Source of the DNA: Tannerellaceae bacterium
Lineage (GTDB): Bacteria > Bacteroidota > Bacteroidia > Bacteroidales > Tannerellaceae
Direction: 5' to 3'
NCBI GenBank assembly: GCA_021201865.1
Contig: JAJQEE010000115.1
Span: forward strand, 1-53,989
Length of the DNA stretch: 53,989 bases
The notes under the pieces: model-generated
Databases searched by the model: none
What the model saw: the letters and a program-made list of their open reading frames with translations, nothing else
What the model was told of the DNA's origin: nothing
Program-made: the position numbers and the translations under genes
Shown here: positions 29,273 through 39,914 of the stretch, one piece after another
Numbering within the stretch: the first letter of the stretch is position 1
Layout of the letters: every line of letters begins with the position of its first letter

Positions 29273-30228
29273 ATGCGCTGTGCAAAGAGGAGAAAGGTTA
29301 TAAGATCTCTTCTCTTTGCTCGCTGTTTGGTGTCACTCGCCAGTCGTATTATCAGCGCCAGGAAGTAGATTTCCACCGGCAGGCGATACAGGAAATGATT
29401 TTATATTATGTCCGTCAGGTGCGTGAGGATTTTCCTCGTATGGGCTACCTGAAGTTATATGAAAAAAGCAAATGGTTCTTTCAGGATGAGTTTACTTTAG
29501 GCCGGGATGCTTTTTATCATCTGTTACGGGAGCGGGGGCTTATGCTCAAATTAAAGAAGCGCAAAGCTCGTACCACCGATTCTTCGCATCGCTTTTTCCG
29601 GTATAAAAACCTGGTCAAAGATTTCACTGCTACGGCTCCCTGCAGGTTATGGGTAGCCGATATTACCTATATCCGCCTGGAGGATGGGTTTTGTTATTTA
29701 TCTTTAGTAACCGATGGCTTTTCCCGGAAAATAGTGGGTTGGAGGCTTTCCGACTCTTTGAAATATGTTCATACCCGCAAAGCCCTGGAAATGGCCATAG
29801 AGGAGGCTGGAAAAGAAAAGCACTCGTTAGTGGGATTGATTCATCACTCAGACAGGGGAGTTCAATATGCTTACCCCGATTACACAGATCTGTTATGTGC
29901 TCATCGCTGCCGGATCAGTATGACTCAAAGCGGAGATCCGCTGGAGAATGCGTTGGCCGAAAGGATGAACGGAATCCTAAAACAGGAATGGCTTCATTGC
30001 CACCACTTTACTTGTATAGAACAGGCACAGATCGCAGTCGAAAAAGCCATCCGGTTATACAATACCCAAAGACCGCATGCCGCTTTAGGAATGAAAACAC
30101 CCCAGATGGTACATCTAAATCAGCCCTATCAAAAAGAAGAATATCAAATCCCTTATCCCAGCCAGGAGACACCTTGCGGGACGGGTGCTGCCGCCCCCCC
30201 CCAACGCGGGGCGATCCCTGAGCGATGA
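29254..30228 (+). CDS. IS3-family transposase OrfB (DDE integrase domain)
   Basis: Catalytic transposase, made as an OrfAB fusion through -1 frameshifting on the A7 run at 29248-29254; in that frame it reads KKIWHQTVNALCKEEKGYKI. The HTH_21 segment (VRQVREDFPRMGYLKLY) is followed by the rve DDE core. The first Asp is in WVADITYI, the second in HHSDRGVQY, and the Glu in NALAERMNGILKQEW, followed by the YNTQRPHAALGMKTP C-terminus. An ATG-initiated ORF begins at 29395. A 9-C run near the end (30194-30202) may have altered the last dozen residues (GTGAAAPPQRGAIPER). Confidence 0.88.
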   Translation: MWHQTVNALCKEEKGYKISSLCSLFGVTRQSYYQRQEVDFHRQAIQEMILYYVRQVREDFPRMGYLKLYEKSKWFFQDEFTLGRDAFYHLLRERGLMLKLKKRKARTTDSSHRFFRYKNLVKDFTATAPCRLWVADITYIRLEDGFCYLSLVTDGFSRKIVGWRLSDSLKYVHTRKALEMAIEEAGKEKHSLVGLIHHSDRGVQYAYPDYTDLLCAHRCRISMTQSGDPLENALAERMNGILKQEWLHCHHFTCIEQAQIAVEKAIRLYNTQRPHAALGMKTPQMVHLNQPYQKEEYQIPYPSQETPCGTGAAAPPQRGAIPER

Positions 30229-30411
30229 ACAGGTTTTTTTATTCTTCCATTTCTTTTACTACTTTTGGGAGAGTGTAAACGAAGCTTAGTAATTAGTTTT
30301 TCTCCTGTAAAGGAAGATCAGTAATAAACACTTCGTGTGTAAATAAACATTAGTAATTAACCTATAAACTGTAAACTTAATCCAGGAAAGGTAAATGGAT
30401 GCGTACTGAGT

Positions 30412-30503
30412 AGGTTATGGTACAGGTACCATAAGGTTAAGGGTCAGGAATCATAAGGTTATGGTACAGGACTCATAACCTTATGGTGCCTGACCCTTAA
30501 CCT
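30412..30503. repeat. 22-bp tandem repeats with an inverted copy
   Basis: Three head-to-tail units of exactly 22 bp at 30412-30433, 30434-30455 and 30456-30477. Each begins AGGTTA(T/A)GG and continues to CAGG, two variable bases and (C/T)CATA. An inverted fourth unit lies at 30482-30503. Units 2 and 4 form a hairpin with 27-bp arms (30434-30460 and 30477-30503), of which 15 (AGGTTAAGGGTCAGG) plus 8 bases pair perfectly around a 4-base mismatch; the loop is 16 bases. No ORF. Function unknown. Confidence 0.9.
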
Positions 30504-30610
30504 ATACTGTCCGTACAAAAGGAGTAGTAGGTCATGAAGGTTTGGATAAATTCCCTGCTTTAAAGTCCATAAAGTCCTGTATTCAATACATACAGGATAG
30601 ATATAAAAAA

Positions 30611-30646
30611 GAAAGTCCCACCTTTCTCATGAAAGATGGGACCTTT
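30611..30646 (-). terminator. Terminator of the ABC-F gene
   Basis: Stem GTCCCACCTTTC / GAAAGATGGGAC with loop TCAT, flanked on the minus strand by a T-rich tract. Located 20 bp after the ABC-F stop codon. Confidence 0.8.
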
Positions 30647-30665
30647 ATTCTAAAAAGTCTACTCC

Positions 30666-32583
<1,918 letters not shown>

Positions 32584-34107
32584 ATGACTGCAACGAAGCG
32601 AATGAAACGTGCGTTGGTCTCTGTTTATCATAAAGAGGGACTGGATGAAATCTTAAATAAACTTCATAATGAGGGTGTTAGCTTTGTTTCGACAGGTGGA
32701 ACACAAACTTTTATAGAATCCTTAGGACTGCCTTGTGATGCAGTGGAAGATCTGACCGGATATCCTTCTATTCTTGGAGGCCGTGTGAAAACCCTTCACC
32801 CCAAAGTTTTCGGAGGCATTCTGACCCGTAGAGACAATGAAACAGACAACGCTCAGATTGCTGAGTATGAAATCCCTGAAATAGACCTGGTAATTGTAGA
32901 TTTATATCCCTTTGAAGAAACAGTTGCTTCAGGTGCGGAAGAACAGGCAATTATTGAAAAAATAGATATAGGCGGCATCTCTTTGATCCGTGCGGCTGCC
33001 AAGAACCATAAAGATGTGGTGATCGTGGCATCGAAGGCTCAGTATGCTCCTTTGATGCAGCTTTTGGAAGAAAAGGGTGCGGAAACCTCACTGGAGGACC
33101 GGAAATGGTTTGCCAAAGAGGCGTTTGGTGTTTCTTCTGCTTATGATAGTGCGATCTTTAACTATTTTGATCGGGAAGAGGAATCGGCCTGTCGTGTGGC
33201 AGTGAATGAACCGATGCACCTGAGATATGGAGAAAATCCTCATCAGCAGGCTAAATTCTATGGAAAGTTTGAAGATGTCTTTGAACAGATTCATGGTAAA
33301 GAAATTTCTTATAACAATTTATTGGATATTGATGCGGCAGTTACGTTGATCGATGAGTTCGATGAATTGACTTTTGCTATTCTGAAACATAACAATGCTT
33401 GTGGTATTGCATCCCGGCCTACTGTGGTAGAAGCCTGGAAAGATGCCTTGGCCGGTGATCCGGTTTCTGCCTTTGGTGGTATTTTAGTTACTAACACCGT
33501 AGTGAATAAAGAAGTAGCTGAAGAAATTAACAAAATATTCTTTGAGGTGATCATTGCTCCGGATTATGACACGGATGCACTGGAAGTGTTGATGCAAAAG
33601 AGAAACCGCATCATTCTGATCCGCAAAGAAACAGAAATTGGTCCTAAACAATTCCGTTCTTTACTGAATGGTGTTCTGGTGCAGGATAAAGATTTGAGTA
33701 TTCAGACCGCTTCGGATCTGGAACCTATCACAGAAAAACAACCTACGGCACAAGAGGTGGAAGACCTTTTGTTCGCTAATAAACTGGTAAAACATAGTAA
33801 GTCAAACGCTATTACATTAGTGAAAAACAAACAGTTGTGTGCCAGTGGAGTGGGACAGACTTCTCGTGTGGACGCTTTGAAGCAGGCTATTGAAAAAGCA
33901 AAATCGTTTGATTTTGATCTGAATGGAGCGGTGATGGCATCCGATGCTTTTTTTCCATTCCCGGATTGTGTGGAGATTGCGGATAAAGCAGGTATTACGG
34001 CGGTTATACAACCGGGAGGTTCTATAAATGATAAGCTTTCCGTAGACTATTGCAACGCCCATGGATTGGCTATGGTGAAGACGGGTATCCGTCATTTCAA
34101 ACATTGA
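32584..34107 (+). CDS. purH: Bifunctional AICAR transformylase/IMP cyclohydrolase
   Basis: Catalyses the last two steps of de novo IMP synthesis. The N-terminal MGS-like IMP cyclohydrolase domain (about residues 1-140) has VSTGGTQTFIESLG and GGRVKTLHPKVFGGIL. The transformylase domain follows with LRYGENPHQQAKFY, LKHNNACGIA and DPVSAFGGI. The end (GVGQTSRVDALKQAIEKAK, DAFFPFPDCVE, IQPGGS) is typical. Length 507 is normal. It is followed after 26 bp by mreB, an arrangement I recall as common in Bacteroidales. Confidence 0.95.
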   Translation: MTATKRMKRALVSVYHKEGLDEILNKLHNEGVSFVSTGGTQTFIESLGLPCDAVEDLTGYPSILGGRVKTLHPKVFGGILTRRDNETDNAQIAEYEIPEIDLVIVDLYPFEETVASGAEEQAIIEKIDIGGISLIRAAAKNHKDVVIVASKAQYAPLMQLLEEKGAETSLEDRKWFAKEAFGVSSAYDSAIFNYFDREEESACRVAVNEPMHLRYGENPHQQAKFYGKFEDVFEQIHGKEISYNNLLDIDAAVTLIDEFDELTFAILKHNNACGIASRPTVVEAWKDALAGDPVSAFGGILVTNTVVNKEVAEEINKIFFEVIIAPDYDTDALEVLMQKRNRIILIRKETEIGPKQFRSLLNGVLVQDKDLSIQTASDLEPITEKQPTAQEVEDLLFANKLVKHSKSNAITLVKNKQLCASGVGQTSRVDALKQAIEKAKSFDFDLNGAVMASDAFFPFPDCVEIADKAGITAVIQPGGSINDKLSVDYCNAHGLAMVKTGIRHFKH

Positions 34108-34133
34108 TGTTTTAAAACAAAGGAAAAAAGATT

Positions 34134-35153
34134 ATGGGATTATTCTCTTTTACGCAGGAAATTGCGATGGATCTTGGCACAGCGAATACCATTATTATCT
34201 GTAATGGGAAAGTGGTGGTGGATGCGCCGTCAGTTGTTGCGTTAGACAGACGAACAGACAAGGTATTAGCTGTTGGGGAAAAAGCCCGTCAGATGCATGG
34301 GAAGACGCACGAGAATATTCGTACGATCCGTCCGTTGCGAGATGGGGTGATTGCTGACTTCTTTGCCGCGGAACAGATGATTCGTGGTATGATCAAAATG
34401 ATCGGTTCTAAAAACCGTTGGTTTTCACCTTCTCTTCGTATCGTCGTTTGTATACCGTCCGGAAGTACGGAGGTAGAATTGCGTGCTGTGCGGGATTCCG
34501 CGGAACATGCCGGTGGACGGGATGTATATATGATTTATGAACCGATGGCTGCGGCTATTGGTATTGGTATAGATGTGGAAGCTCCGGAAGGAAATATGAT
34601 CGTGGATATAGGTGGGGGAACCACAGAGATCGCGGTTATTTCGCTGGGAGGTATTGTTTCCAACAAATCGATCCGTATTGCAGGGGATGACCTGACAGCG
34701 GATATTATGGAATATATGCGCCGTCAGCATAATGTGAAGGTGGGAGAGAGAACAGCGGAGCAAATCAAGATCCATGTAGGCTCTGCTTTGACCTTCCTGG
34801 ATAATCCTCCGGAAGATTTCATTGTGCATGGCCCTAACCAGATGACAGCGTTGCCTATGGAGGTACCTGTTTCTTATCAGGAGATCGCCCATTGCCTGGA
34901 AAAATCCATCTCTAAGATGGAAGCGGCTATTCTGAGCGCCCTGGAACAGACTCCTCCGGAGTTGTATGCTGATATCGTGAGAAATGGTATTTATCTTGCG
35001 GGAGGTGGTGCTTTGATGAGAGGTTTGGATAAACGTCTGACCGATAAGATCAATATTAAATTTCATGTCGCAGAAGATCCTTTACACGCGGTAGCGAAAG
35101 GAACTGGCATTGCTTTGAAGAATATAGATAAATTTAATTTCCTTATTCGATAA
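34134..35153 (+). CDS. mreB: Rod shape-determining protein MreB
   Basis: Actin-like cytoskeletal ATPase that directs lateral wall synthesis. Motifs: phosphate 1 MDLGTANTIIICNGK, phosphate 2 VDIGGGTTEIAV and adenosine LAGGGALMRGL. The N-terminal GLFSFTQEIAMD would be the membrane-contact segment. Length 339 is normal. It heads the mreB-mreC-mreD-pbp2-rodA cluster, separated from mreC only by a 75-base perfect hairpin. Confidence 0.96.
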   Translation: MGLFSFTQEIAMDLGTANTIIICNGKVVVDAPSVVALDRRTDKVLAVGEKARQMHGKTHENIRTIRPLRDGVIADFFAAEQMIRGMIKMIGSKNRWFSPSLRIVVCIPSGSTEVELRAVRDSAEHAGGRDVYMIYEPMAAAIGIGIDVEAPEGNMIVDIGGGTTEIAVISLGGIVSNKSIRIAGDDLTADIMEYMRRQHNVKVGERTAEQIKIHVGSALTFLDNPPEDFIVHGPNQMTALPMEVPVSYQEIAHCLEKSISKMEAAILSALEQTPPELYADIVRNGIYLAGGGALMRGLDKRLTDKINIKFHVAEDPLHAVAKGTGIALKNIDKFNFLIR

Positions 35154-35157
35154 ATGT

Positions 35158-35232
35158 AATTGAAAATGGAAGATGGAAAGTTGATAATTAGAGTATTTTT
35201 AATTATCAACTTTCCATCTTCCATTTTCAATT
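35158..35232. repeat. Perfect 33-bp inverted repeat between mreB and mreC
   Basis: Arms at 35158-35190 and 35200-35232 are exact reverse complements over 33 bp with a 9-base loop. The arms begin AATTGAAAATGGAAG. There is no terminal T run, so within this operon it may act as an mRNA processing or stability element that lowers mreC expression relative to mreB. It belongs to the family that includes the hairpin at 3709-3773. Confidence 0.88.
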
Positions 35233-35242
35233 AATCTTACGT

Positions 35243-36100
35243 ATGCGTAAACTGCTTGACTTTCTCATAAGTAAAAGGCACTGGTTTCTCTTTATCCTGC
35301 TTGAAATTGTTTCCGTATGGCTGATCTATCGTAGTAATGCTTATCAACGGAATATCATCTTCAGCACGGCGAATGTAGTTTCCGGAAAAGTTCTTTCTGT
35401 CTCCGGAAATGTATATTCTTATTTGCATCTGAAAGAGGTAAATAAAGATTTGCTGGAACGGAATGGTGAGCTTGAGATGGAAGTTTTGCGGTTACAGGAT
35501 CAGCTCGAGTCTATGATGGCTGATACGATCCGGTTTACTGGTTTCGTACCGGTAGATTCCACAGATCAGTTTCCCTATTCTTTTATTACAGCGGAAGTGG
35601 TGAATAACAGTGTGGCCCGGTTGTTTAACTATATCACACTCAATAAAGGAAGAAAAGATGGGGTGATGATCGATATGGGAGTTGTTTCGGAGAAAGGTGT
35701 AGTAGGCATTGTCTCGACGGTTTCGGATCACTATTGTGTGGTACTCCCTGTATTGAACCCCAAATTCCGTTTGAGTGGAAAGGTGTTGGGCAGTAGCTAT
35801 TTCGGTTCTCTGAGCTGGAACGGACGGAGCACCCGGACGGCAAACCTGGATGAACTTCCCCGGCATGTGGATTTTCAGGAGGGAGATACGATCGTTACCA
35901 GTGGGTATTCTGCTGTCTTTCCGGAAGGACTACTTGTAGGAACCGTTTCTTCTTTCCGGAAACAGAATGATGACAATTTTTATTCATTAGAGGTAGACCT
36001 GACGACTGATTTTCATACACTGAAGAATGTAAAGATCATTCGCAATTATGATCAGGCGGAACGCCGGAAATTAGAGGAGGAAGCAAGAGGAAATGATTAA
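35243..36100 (+). CDS. mreC: Rod shape-determining protein MreC
   Basis: Bitopic inner-membrane protein that links MreB to the periplasmic elongasome. An N-terminal membrane helix (about residues 14-30) follows the basic RKLLDFLISKRHW start. A coiled coil runs at about 60-95 (DLLERNGELEMEVLRLQDQLE), then the beta-rich MreC domain (LNKGRKDGVMIDMGVVSEKGVVGIV). Length 285. The stop overlaps the mreD start by 8 bp (ATGATTAA), which indicates translational coupling. Confidence 0.92.
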   Translation: MRKLLDFLISKRHWFLFILLEIVSVWLIYRSNAYQRNIIFSTANVVSGKVLSVSGNVYSYLHLKEVNKDLLERNGELEMEVLRLQDQLESMMADTIRFTGFVPVDSTDQFPYSFITAEVVNNSVARLFNYITLNKGRKDGVMIDMGVVSEKGVVGIVSTVSDHYCVVLPVLNPKFRLSGKVLGSSYFGSLSWNGRSTRTANLDELPRHVDFQEGDTIVTSGYSAVFPEGLLVGTVSSFRKQNDDNFYSLEVDLTTDFHTLKNVKIIRNYDQAERRKLEEEARGND

Positions 36101-36611
36101 TAATATAGTAAGGGGACTGATCTATTTTATCATACTTGTGTTGGTGCAGGTATTAATCCTGAATAATATCCATTTTTTCAGGATTGCCATTCCTTTCCTA
36201 TATCTCTATTTTATCCTTAAACTGCCGGTGGGAACTTCCCGGTCACTGGTCGTTTTTCTCTCTTTCCTGATTGGGTTGGTAATCGATATTTTTTCAAACA
36301 CACCGGGAATGCATGCGGCTGCCTGTACTTTGACCGGATTCTTACGGAATGGGATCATTCAACTGTTTATGGGAAAAGATCTGGTGGGCGGAATCTTCCC
36401 TTCGTATAAGACATTTGGTCTGGGAGGATTTTTTAAGTATACATTGACCTGTGTACTATTGCATCATACCACCTTGTTTATGATTGAATCCCTGACCTTC
36501 TTTGACCCTCTTTTCTTGGCACTTCGTATATTAGCGAGTGTGCTGTTAACAACATTATTGATTTGTACCATCGAAGCATTTAATATAGAGTCACAAAAAA
36601 GTGGAGAATAA
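36093..36611 (+). CDS. mreD: Rod shape-determining protein MreD
   Basis: Small polytopic inner-membrane protein of 172 residues with about five hydrophobic helices, including the VFLSFLIGLVIDIFSNTPGMHAAACT segment typical of MreD. It couples MreC with PBP2/RodA. It overlaps mreC by 8 bp and the PBP2 gene by 11 bp. Identification rests on hydropathy, this segment and position. Confidence 0.88.
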   Translation: MINNIVRGLIYFIILVLVQVLILNNIHFFRIAIPFLYLYFILKLPVGTSRSLVVFLSFLIGLVIDIFSNTPGMHAAACTLTGFLRNGIIQLFMGKDLVGGIFPSYKTFGLGGFFKYTLTCVLLHHTTLFMIESLTFFDPLFLALRILASVLLTTLLICTIEAFNIESQKSGE

Positions 36612-38457
36612 CTTAAAGTATAGACTGGAGAACCGGCGCTACATTATCTCGGCAGCAGTGATTGGTCTGGTTCTTATCTTTATTATCCGCCTGTTTTTCC
36701 TACAGATACTGAACAGTGATTATAAAGCCTGGGCAGATAGTAATGCCTTCTTAAAGAAAACGTTATATCCTTCCCGGGGAATGATCTATGACCGGAACGG
36801 AAAGTTGCTGGTCTATAATCAACCGGCCTATGATGTGATGGTTGTTATGCGGGAAGTCCAGCCGTTTGATACGCTTGATTTCTGTAGTACCCTCGGTATA
36901 TCAAAGGAACAGTTCGATAAACGGATCACCGATATTAAGAATCGCCGTTTGAATCCGGGATATTCCTCTTATGTTCCCCAGCTCTTTATGAACCATCTGT
37001 CGGCACAGGAATATGGAGTGTTACAGGAAAAACTCTATAAATTCCCGGGATTTTATATACAAAACCGTACGATCCGGGAATATGAATATCCATATGCTGC
37101 CCATGTGTTGGGAAGTATCGGGGAGGTAAATAAAAAAGATATAGAGCAGGATGACTACTATGTGCGGGGAGATTATTCCGGTCGTTCCGGTGTAGAGAGA
37201 TCCTACGAAGAGGCCCTGAGAGGAGAAAAAGGGATTGAGATCCTTTTACGGGATGCGCATGGACGTATCAAAGGGAAATATGAAGACGGTGTACATGACG
37301 TGGCTCCTGTTTCCGGGAAAAGCCTGACCCTGTCGATCGATATGGATTTGCAGGCATATGGTGAAAAACTGATGCAGAATAAGGTGGGAGCAATCGTTAT
37401 GATTGAGCCTGCTACCGGAGAGGTATTGTGTATGATCTCTGCGCCTACGTTTGATCCGGGTATGTTAGTAGGAAGGCAACGGGGAAAGAGTCATGCGATC
37501 TTAGAAAAAGATCCGTTAAAGCCTCTTTTTGACCGTGCTTTAATGTCCTACCATCCGCCGGGGTCTACTTTTAAGCCTGCCCAGGGCCTGGTCTTTTTGC
37601 AGGAAGGGGTGATCACTCCTGAAACCATGTACACCTGTGCACATGGATATCCGTTCCGGGGAGGGAAACCGGCCTGCCACGGACATTATTCTCCGTTAGG
37701 GTTGACGGCTGCGTTGGCTACTTCCTGCAATGCCTATTTTTGTTGGGGACTCCGGGATATGCTGGATGTGAAACGCCGCTATCCGACCGTCCAGGATGCA
37801 TTCGAAGTCTGGAAGAATCATATTGTCAGCATGGGGTTTGGTTATAAGTTAGGCATTGATCTTCCGGGTGAAAAGAGGGGATATATTCCGAACAGTAAGG
37901 TGTACGATAAACTGTATAATGGGCGTTGGAATTCCAGTACGATCATTTCTATTTCGATTGGCCAGGGAGAGATCATAGCTACTCCTTTACAGATCTGTAA
38001 TTTGTCGGCTACGATCGCTAACCGGGGCTATTTCCATACGCCTCATATTGTGAAAGAGATACAGGGTGGGGAGCTGGATACGCTATATACCAACCGGAGA
38101 TATACATCGGTGGAGACCCATCATTATGCGTATATTGCCCAGGGCATGCGGGATGCGGTTTTAGGAGGAACCTGCCGTAGTGCTGCTTTACCGGGTATTG
38201 AGGTGTGTGGTAAGACCGGTACGGCGGAGAATCCGCATGGGAAAGACCACTCTATTTTTATGGGATTTGCTCCGTATGATAAACCGGAAGTGGCTATTGC
38301 CGTATTTATTGAAAATGCAGGTTTTGGTGCTACTTATGCAGTACCTATAGGAAAACTGATGCTGGAGAAATATCTGGAAGGAGAGATCTCGGAAGCAAAT
38401 AAATACACAGAAGATTATATTGTAAACGCTGTAATTTTACCGGCCAATGTCCTATAG
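36601..38457 (+). CDS. mrdA: Penicillin-binding protein 2 (elongasome transpeptidase)
   Basis: Class B PBP that crosslinks peptidoglycan during elongation with RodA. GTG start at 36601, inside the mreD 3' end. One N-terminal membrane helix (about 14-34) is followed by the PBP dimerisation domain (YPSRGMIYDRNGKLLVYNQP). The transpeptidase domain has SxxK in GSTFK (near residue 321), SxN in SCN (near 374) and KTG in GKTGTAENP (near 537). Length 618 is normal. It overlaps rodA by 11 bp. Confidence 0.94.
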   Translation: MENNLKYRLENRRYIISAAVIGLVLIFIIRLFFLQILNSDYKAWADSNAFLKKTLYPSRGMIYDRNGKLLVYNQPAYDVMVVMREVQPFDTLDFCSTLGISKEQFDKRITDIKNRRLNPGYSSYVPQLFMNHLSAQEYGVLQEKLYKFPGFYIQNRTIREYEYPYAAHVLGSIGEVNKKDIEQDDYYVRGDYSGRSGVERSYEEALRGEKGIEILLRDAHGRIKGKYEDGVHDVAPVSGKSLTLSIDMDLQAYGEKLMQNKVGAIVMIEPATGEVLCMISAPTFDPGMLVGRQRGKSHAILEKDPLKPLFDRALMSYHPPGSTFKPAQGLVFLQEGVITPETMYTCAHGYPFRGGKPACHGHYSPLGLTAALATSCNAYFCWGLRDMLDVKRRYPTVQDAFEVWKNHIVSMGFGYKLGIDLPGEKRGYIPNSKVYDKLYNGRWNSSTIISISIGQGEIIATPLQICNLSATIANRGYFHTPHIVKEIQGGELDTLYTNRRYTSVETHHYAYIAQGMRDAVLGGTCRSAALPGIEVCGKTGTAENPHGKDHSIFMGFAPYDKPEVAIAVFIENAGFGATYAVPIGKLMLEKYLEGEISEANKYTEDYIVNAVILPANVL

Positions 38458-39895
38458 GAATACAAATATATGGAAAACGATAGACTGGTTCACGATTTTG
38501 CTCTATGTGATCATGGTGGTTGCGGGTTGGTTTACGATCTGTGGTGCCAGTTATGAGTTTGATAACGTGGGATTATTTGATCCTTCCGGCCGTCCCGGAT
38601 CCCAACTGGTCTGGATCGGAACGGCAGTGGTGCTTATCTTTATTATTCTGATGCTGGAAAGTGACTTCTTTGATGTCTTTTCACTTTTGATCTATGCAGC
38701 CATGATCGCTTTACTGATCGTCACGATCTTTGTGGCTCCCGATATTAAGGGATCCCGCTCCTGGCTTGTCTTAGGCCCGGTCCGGTTGCAGCCTGCCGAA
38801 TTTGCCAAGTTTGCCACAGCGTTGGCTCTGGCAAAGTTGATGAGTGGATATGGTTTTAAGCTGACTACTTTCAGGAATTTTTCCTATGCTTTACTAATTA
38901 TCTTTTTACCGATGGTTTGCATCCTTCTGCAAAAGGAAACCGGTTCGGCGTTGGTATACCTGGCTTTTTTTCTGGTACTCTACCGGGAAGGGATGTCCGG
39001 ATATATTTTGTTAACAGGAGTATGCGCAGTTGTCTTTTTTGTCGTCAGTATGATGTATTCAGATGTGATGGTAGGAATTACCCCTTTGGGAGAATGGATT
39101 GTTTTATGTATGATCCAGGTGATTACGATCTTTCTGGTACAGATCAAAAGAGGAAATCAACTGGCCGTTAAAGTTATTTTAGGAGCTTCCCTCATAACCT
39201 ATCTGATCGCTTACCTGATTTCTGTATATATTCCGGTCAATTATGTCTGGATCTCTATCGCATTGATCGTGGCTACGGCTTTTTATCTGGTCTATCTTTC
39301 TACGCGGAGCTGGATCTGGCATTATTTACTGATCGCTGTTTTTGCGATCGGCTCTGTTCTTTTCATGTTTTCTGTCGATTATGTGTTTGATGAGATCCTG
39401 GAGCCTCATCAACAGATCCGTATCAAAGTTTCTCTTGGCCTGGAAGATGATCCGACCGGCGCAGGCTATAATGTCAATCAATCCAAAATTGCGATCGGTT
39501 CCGGTGGCTTAGCCGGCAAAGGGTTTCTGAACGGAACACAGACTAAACTGAAATATGTGCCGGAACAGGATACAGACTTTATCTTTTGTACGGTAGGAGA
39601 GGAGCAGGGATTTATAGGGGCTTCCCTGGTACTTATTCTGTTTGCGGTTTTTATTTTGCGGTTGATTGTCCTTGCTGAACGACAAAAAGGTACGTTTAGC
39701 AGAGTGTATGGATATGGAGTAGCCTCCATCTTCTTTTTCCATCTGGCGATCAATATTGGCATGGTGACCGGATTGGTGCCGGTGATTGGGATCCCGTTGC
39801 CTTTCTTTAGTTACGGGGGATCTTCGCTGTGGGGATTCACGATCCTGTTATTTGTTTTTCTCCGGTTGGATGCGTCCAAGAAGGAACGCCTGTAA
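38447..39895 (+). CDS. rodA: Rod shape-determining protein RodA (SEDS peptidoglycan glycosyltransferase)
   Basis: Polytopic SEDS-family glycosyltransferase, the polymerising partner of PBP2. About ten to twelve membrane helices; SEDS signatures include SWLVLGPVRLQPAEFAKFA, the QKETGSALVYLAFF segment with its conserved acidic residue, and LPFFSYGGSS near the C-terminus. At 482 residues it is longer than proteobacterial RodA because of an extra hydrophobic insert around residues 200-310, as in Bacteroidetes. Last gene of the mre cluster; convergent with gldH with a gap of 19 bp. Confidence 0.93.
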   Translation: MSYRNTNIWKTIDWFTILLYVIMVVAGWFTICGASYEFDNVGLFDPSGRPGSQLVWIGTAVVLIFIILMLESDFFDVFSLLIYAAMIALLIVTIFVAPDIKGSRSWLVLGPVRLQPAEFAKFATALALAKLMSGYGFKLTTFRNFSYALLIIFLPMVCILLQKETGSALVYLAFFLVLYREGMSGYILLTGVCAVVFFVVSMMYSDVMVGITPLGEWIVLCMIQVITIFLVQIKRGNQLAVKVILGASLITYLIAYLISVYIPVNYVWISIALIVATAFYLVYLSTRSWIWHYLLIAVFAIGSVLFMFSVDYVFDEILEPHQQIRIKVSLGLEDDPTGAGYNVNQSKIAIGSGGLAGKGFLNGTQTKLKYVPEQDTDFIFCTVGEEQGFIGASLVLILFAVFILRLIVLAERQKGTFSRVYGYGVASIFFFHLAINIGMVTGLVPVIGIPLPFFSYGGSSLWGFTILLFVFLRLDASKKERL

Positions 39896-39914
39896 GGTTT
39901 TTCTTATTCGTAGT

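Larger units (their letters stand above)
28894..30378 (+). mobile_element. IS3-family insertion sequence
   Basis: A transposase pair (orfA, orfB) flanked by a perfect 12-bp inverted repeat, AAGTTTACAGTT at 28894-28905 and its complement at 30367-30378, giving an element of about 1.49 kb. It sits between the rny terminator and the ABC-F gene. I could not identify a target-site duplication, so the outer boundaries could be off by some bases. The non-coding right end (30229-30378) holds two copies of TTAGTAATTA. Confidence 0.65.
30229..30665. other. Gene-free region between the IS and the ABC-F gene
   Basis: A stretch of 437 bases with no supported gene. It contains the IS right end, a cluster of 22-bp repeats (30412-30503) and the ABC-F terminator (30611-30646). 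The remaining 30504-30610 shows nothing distinctive. Confidence 0.6.

Noticed and set aside
29649-30221. 190-residue ORF in another frame of OrfB
   Set aside because: It is a shadow of the DDE transposase, which has all catalytic motifs in the other frame.
30412-30503. CRISPR array
   Set aside because: The three 22-bp units are contiguous with no spacers, the fourth is inverted, and there are no cas genes.
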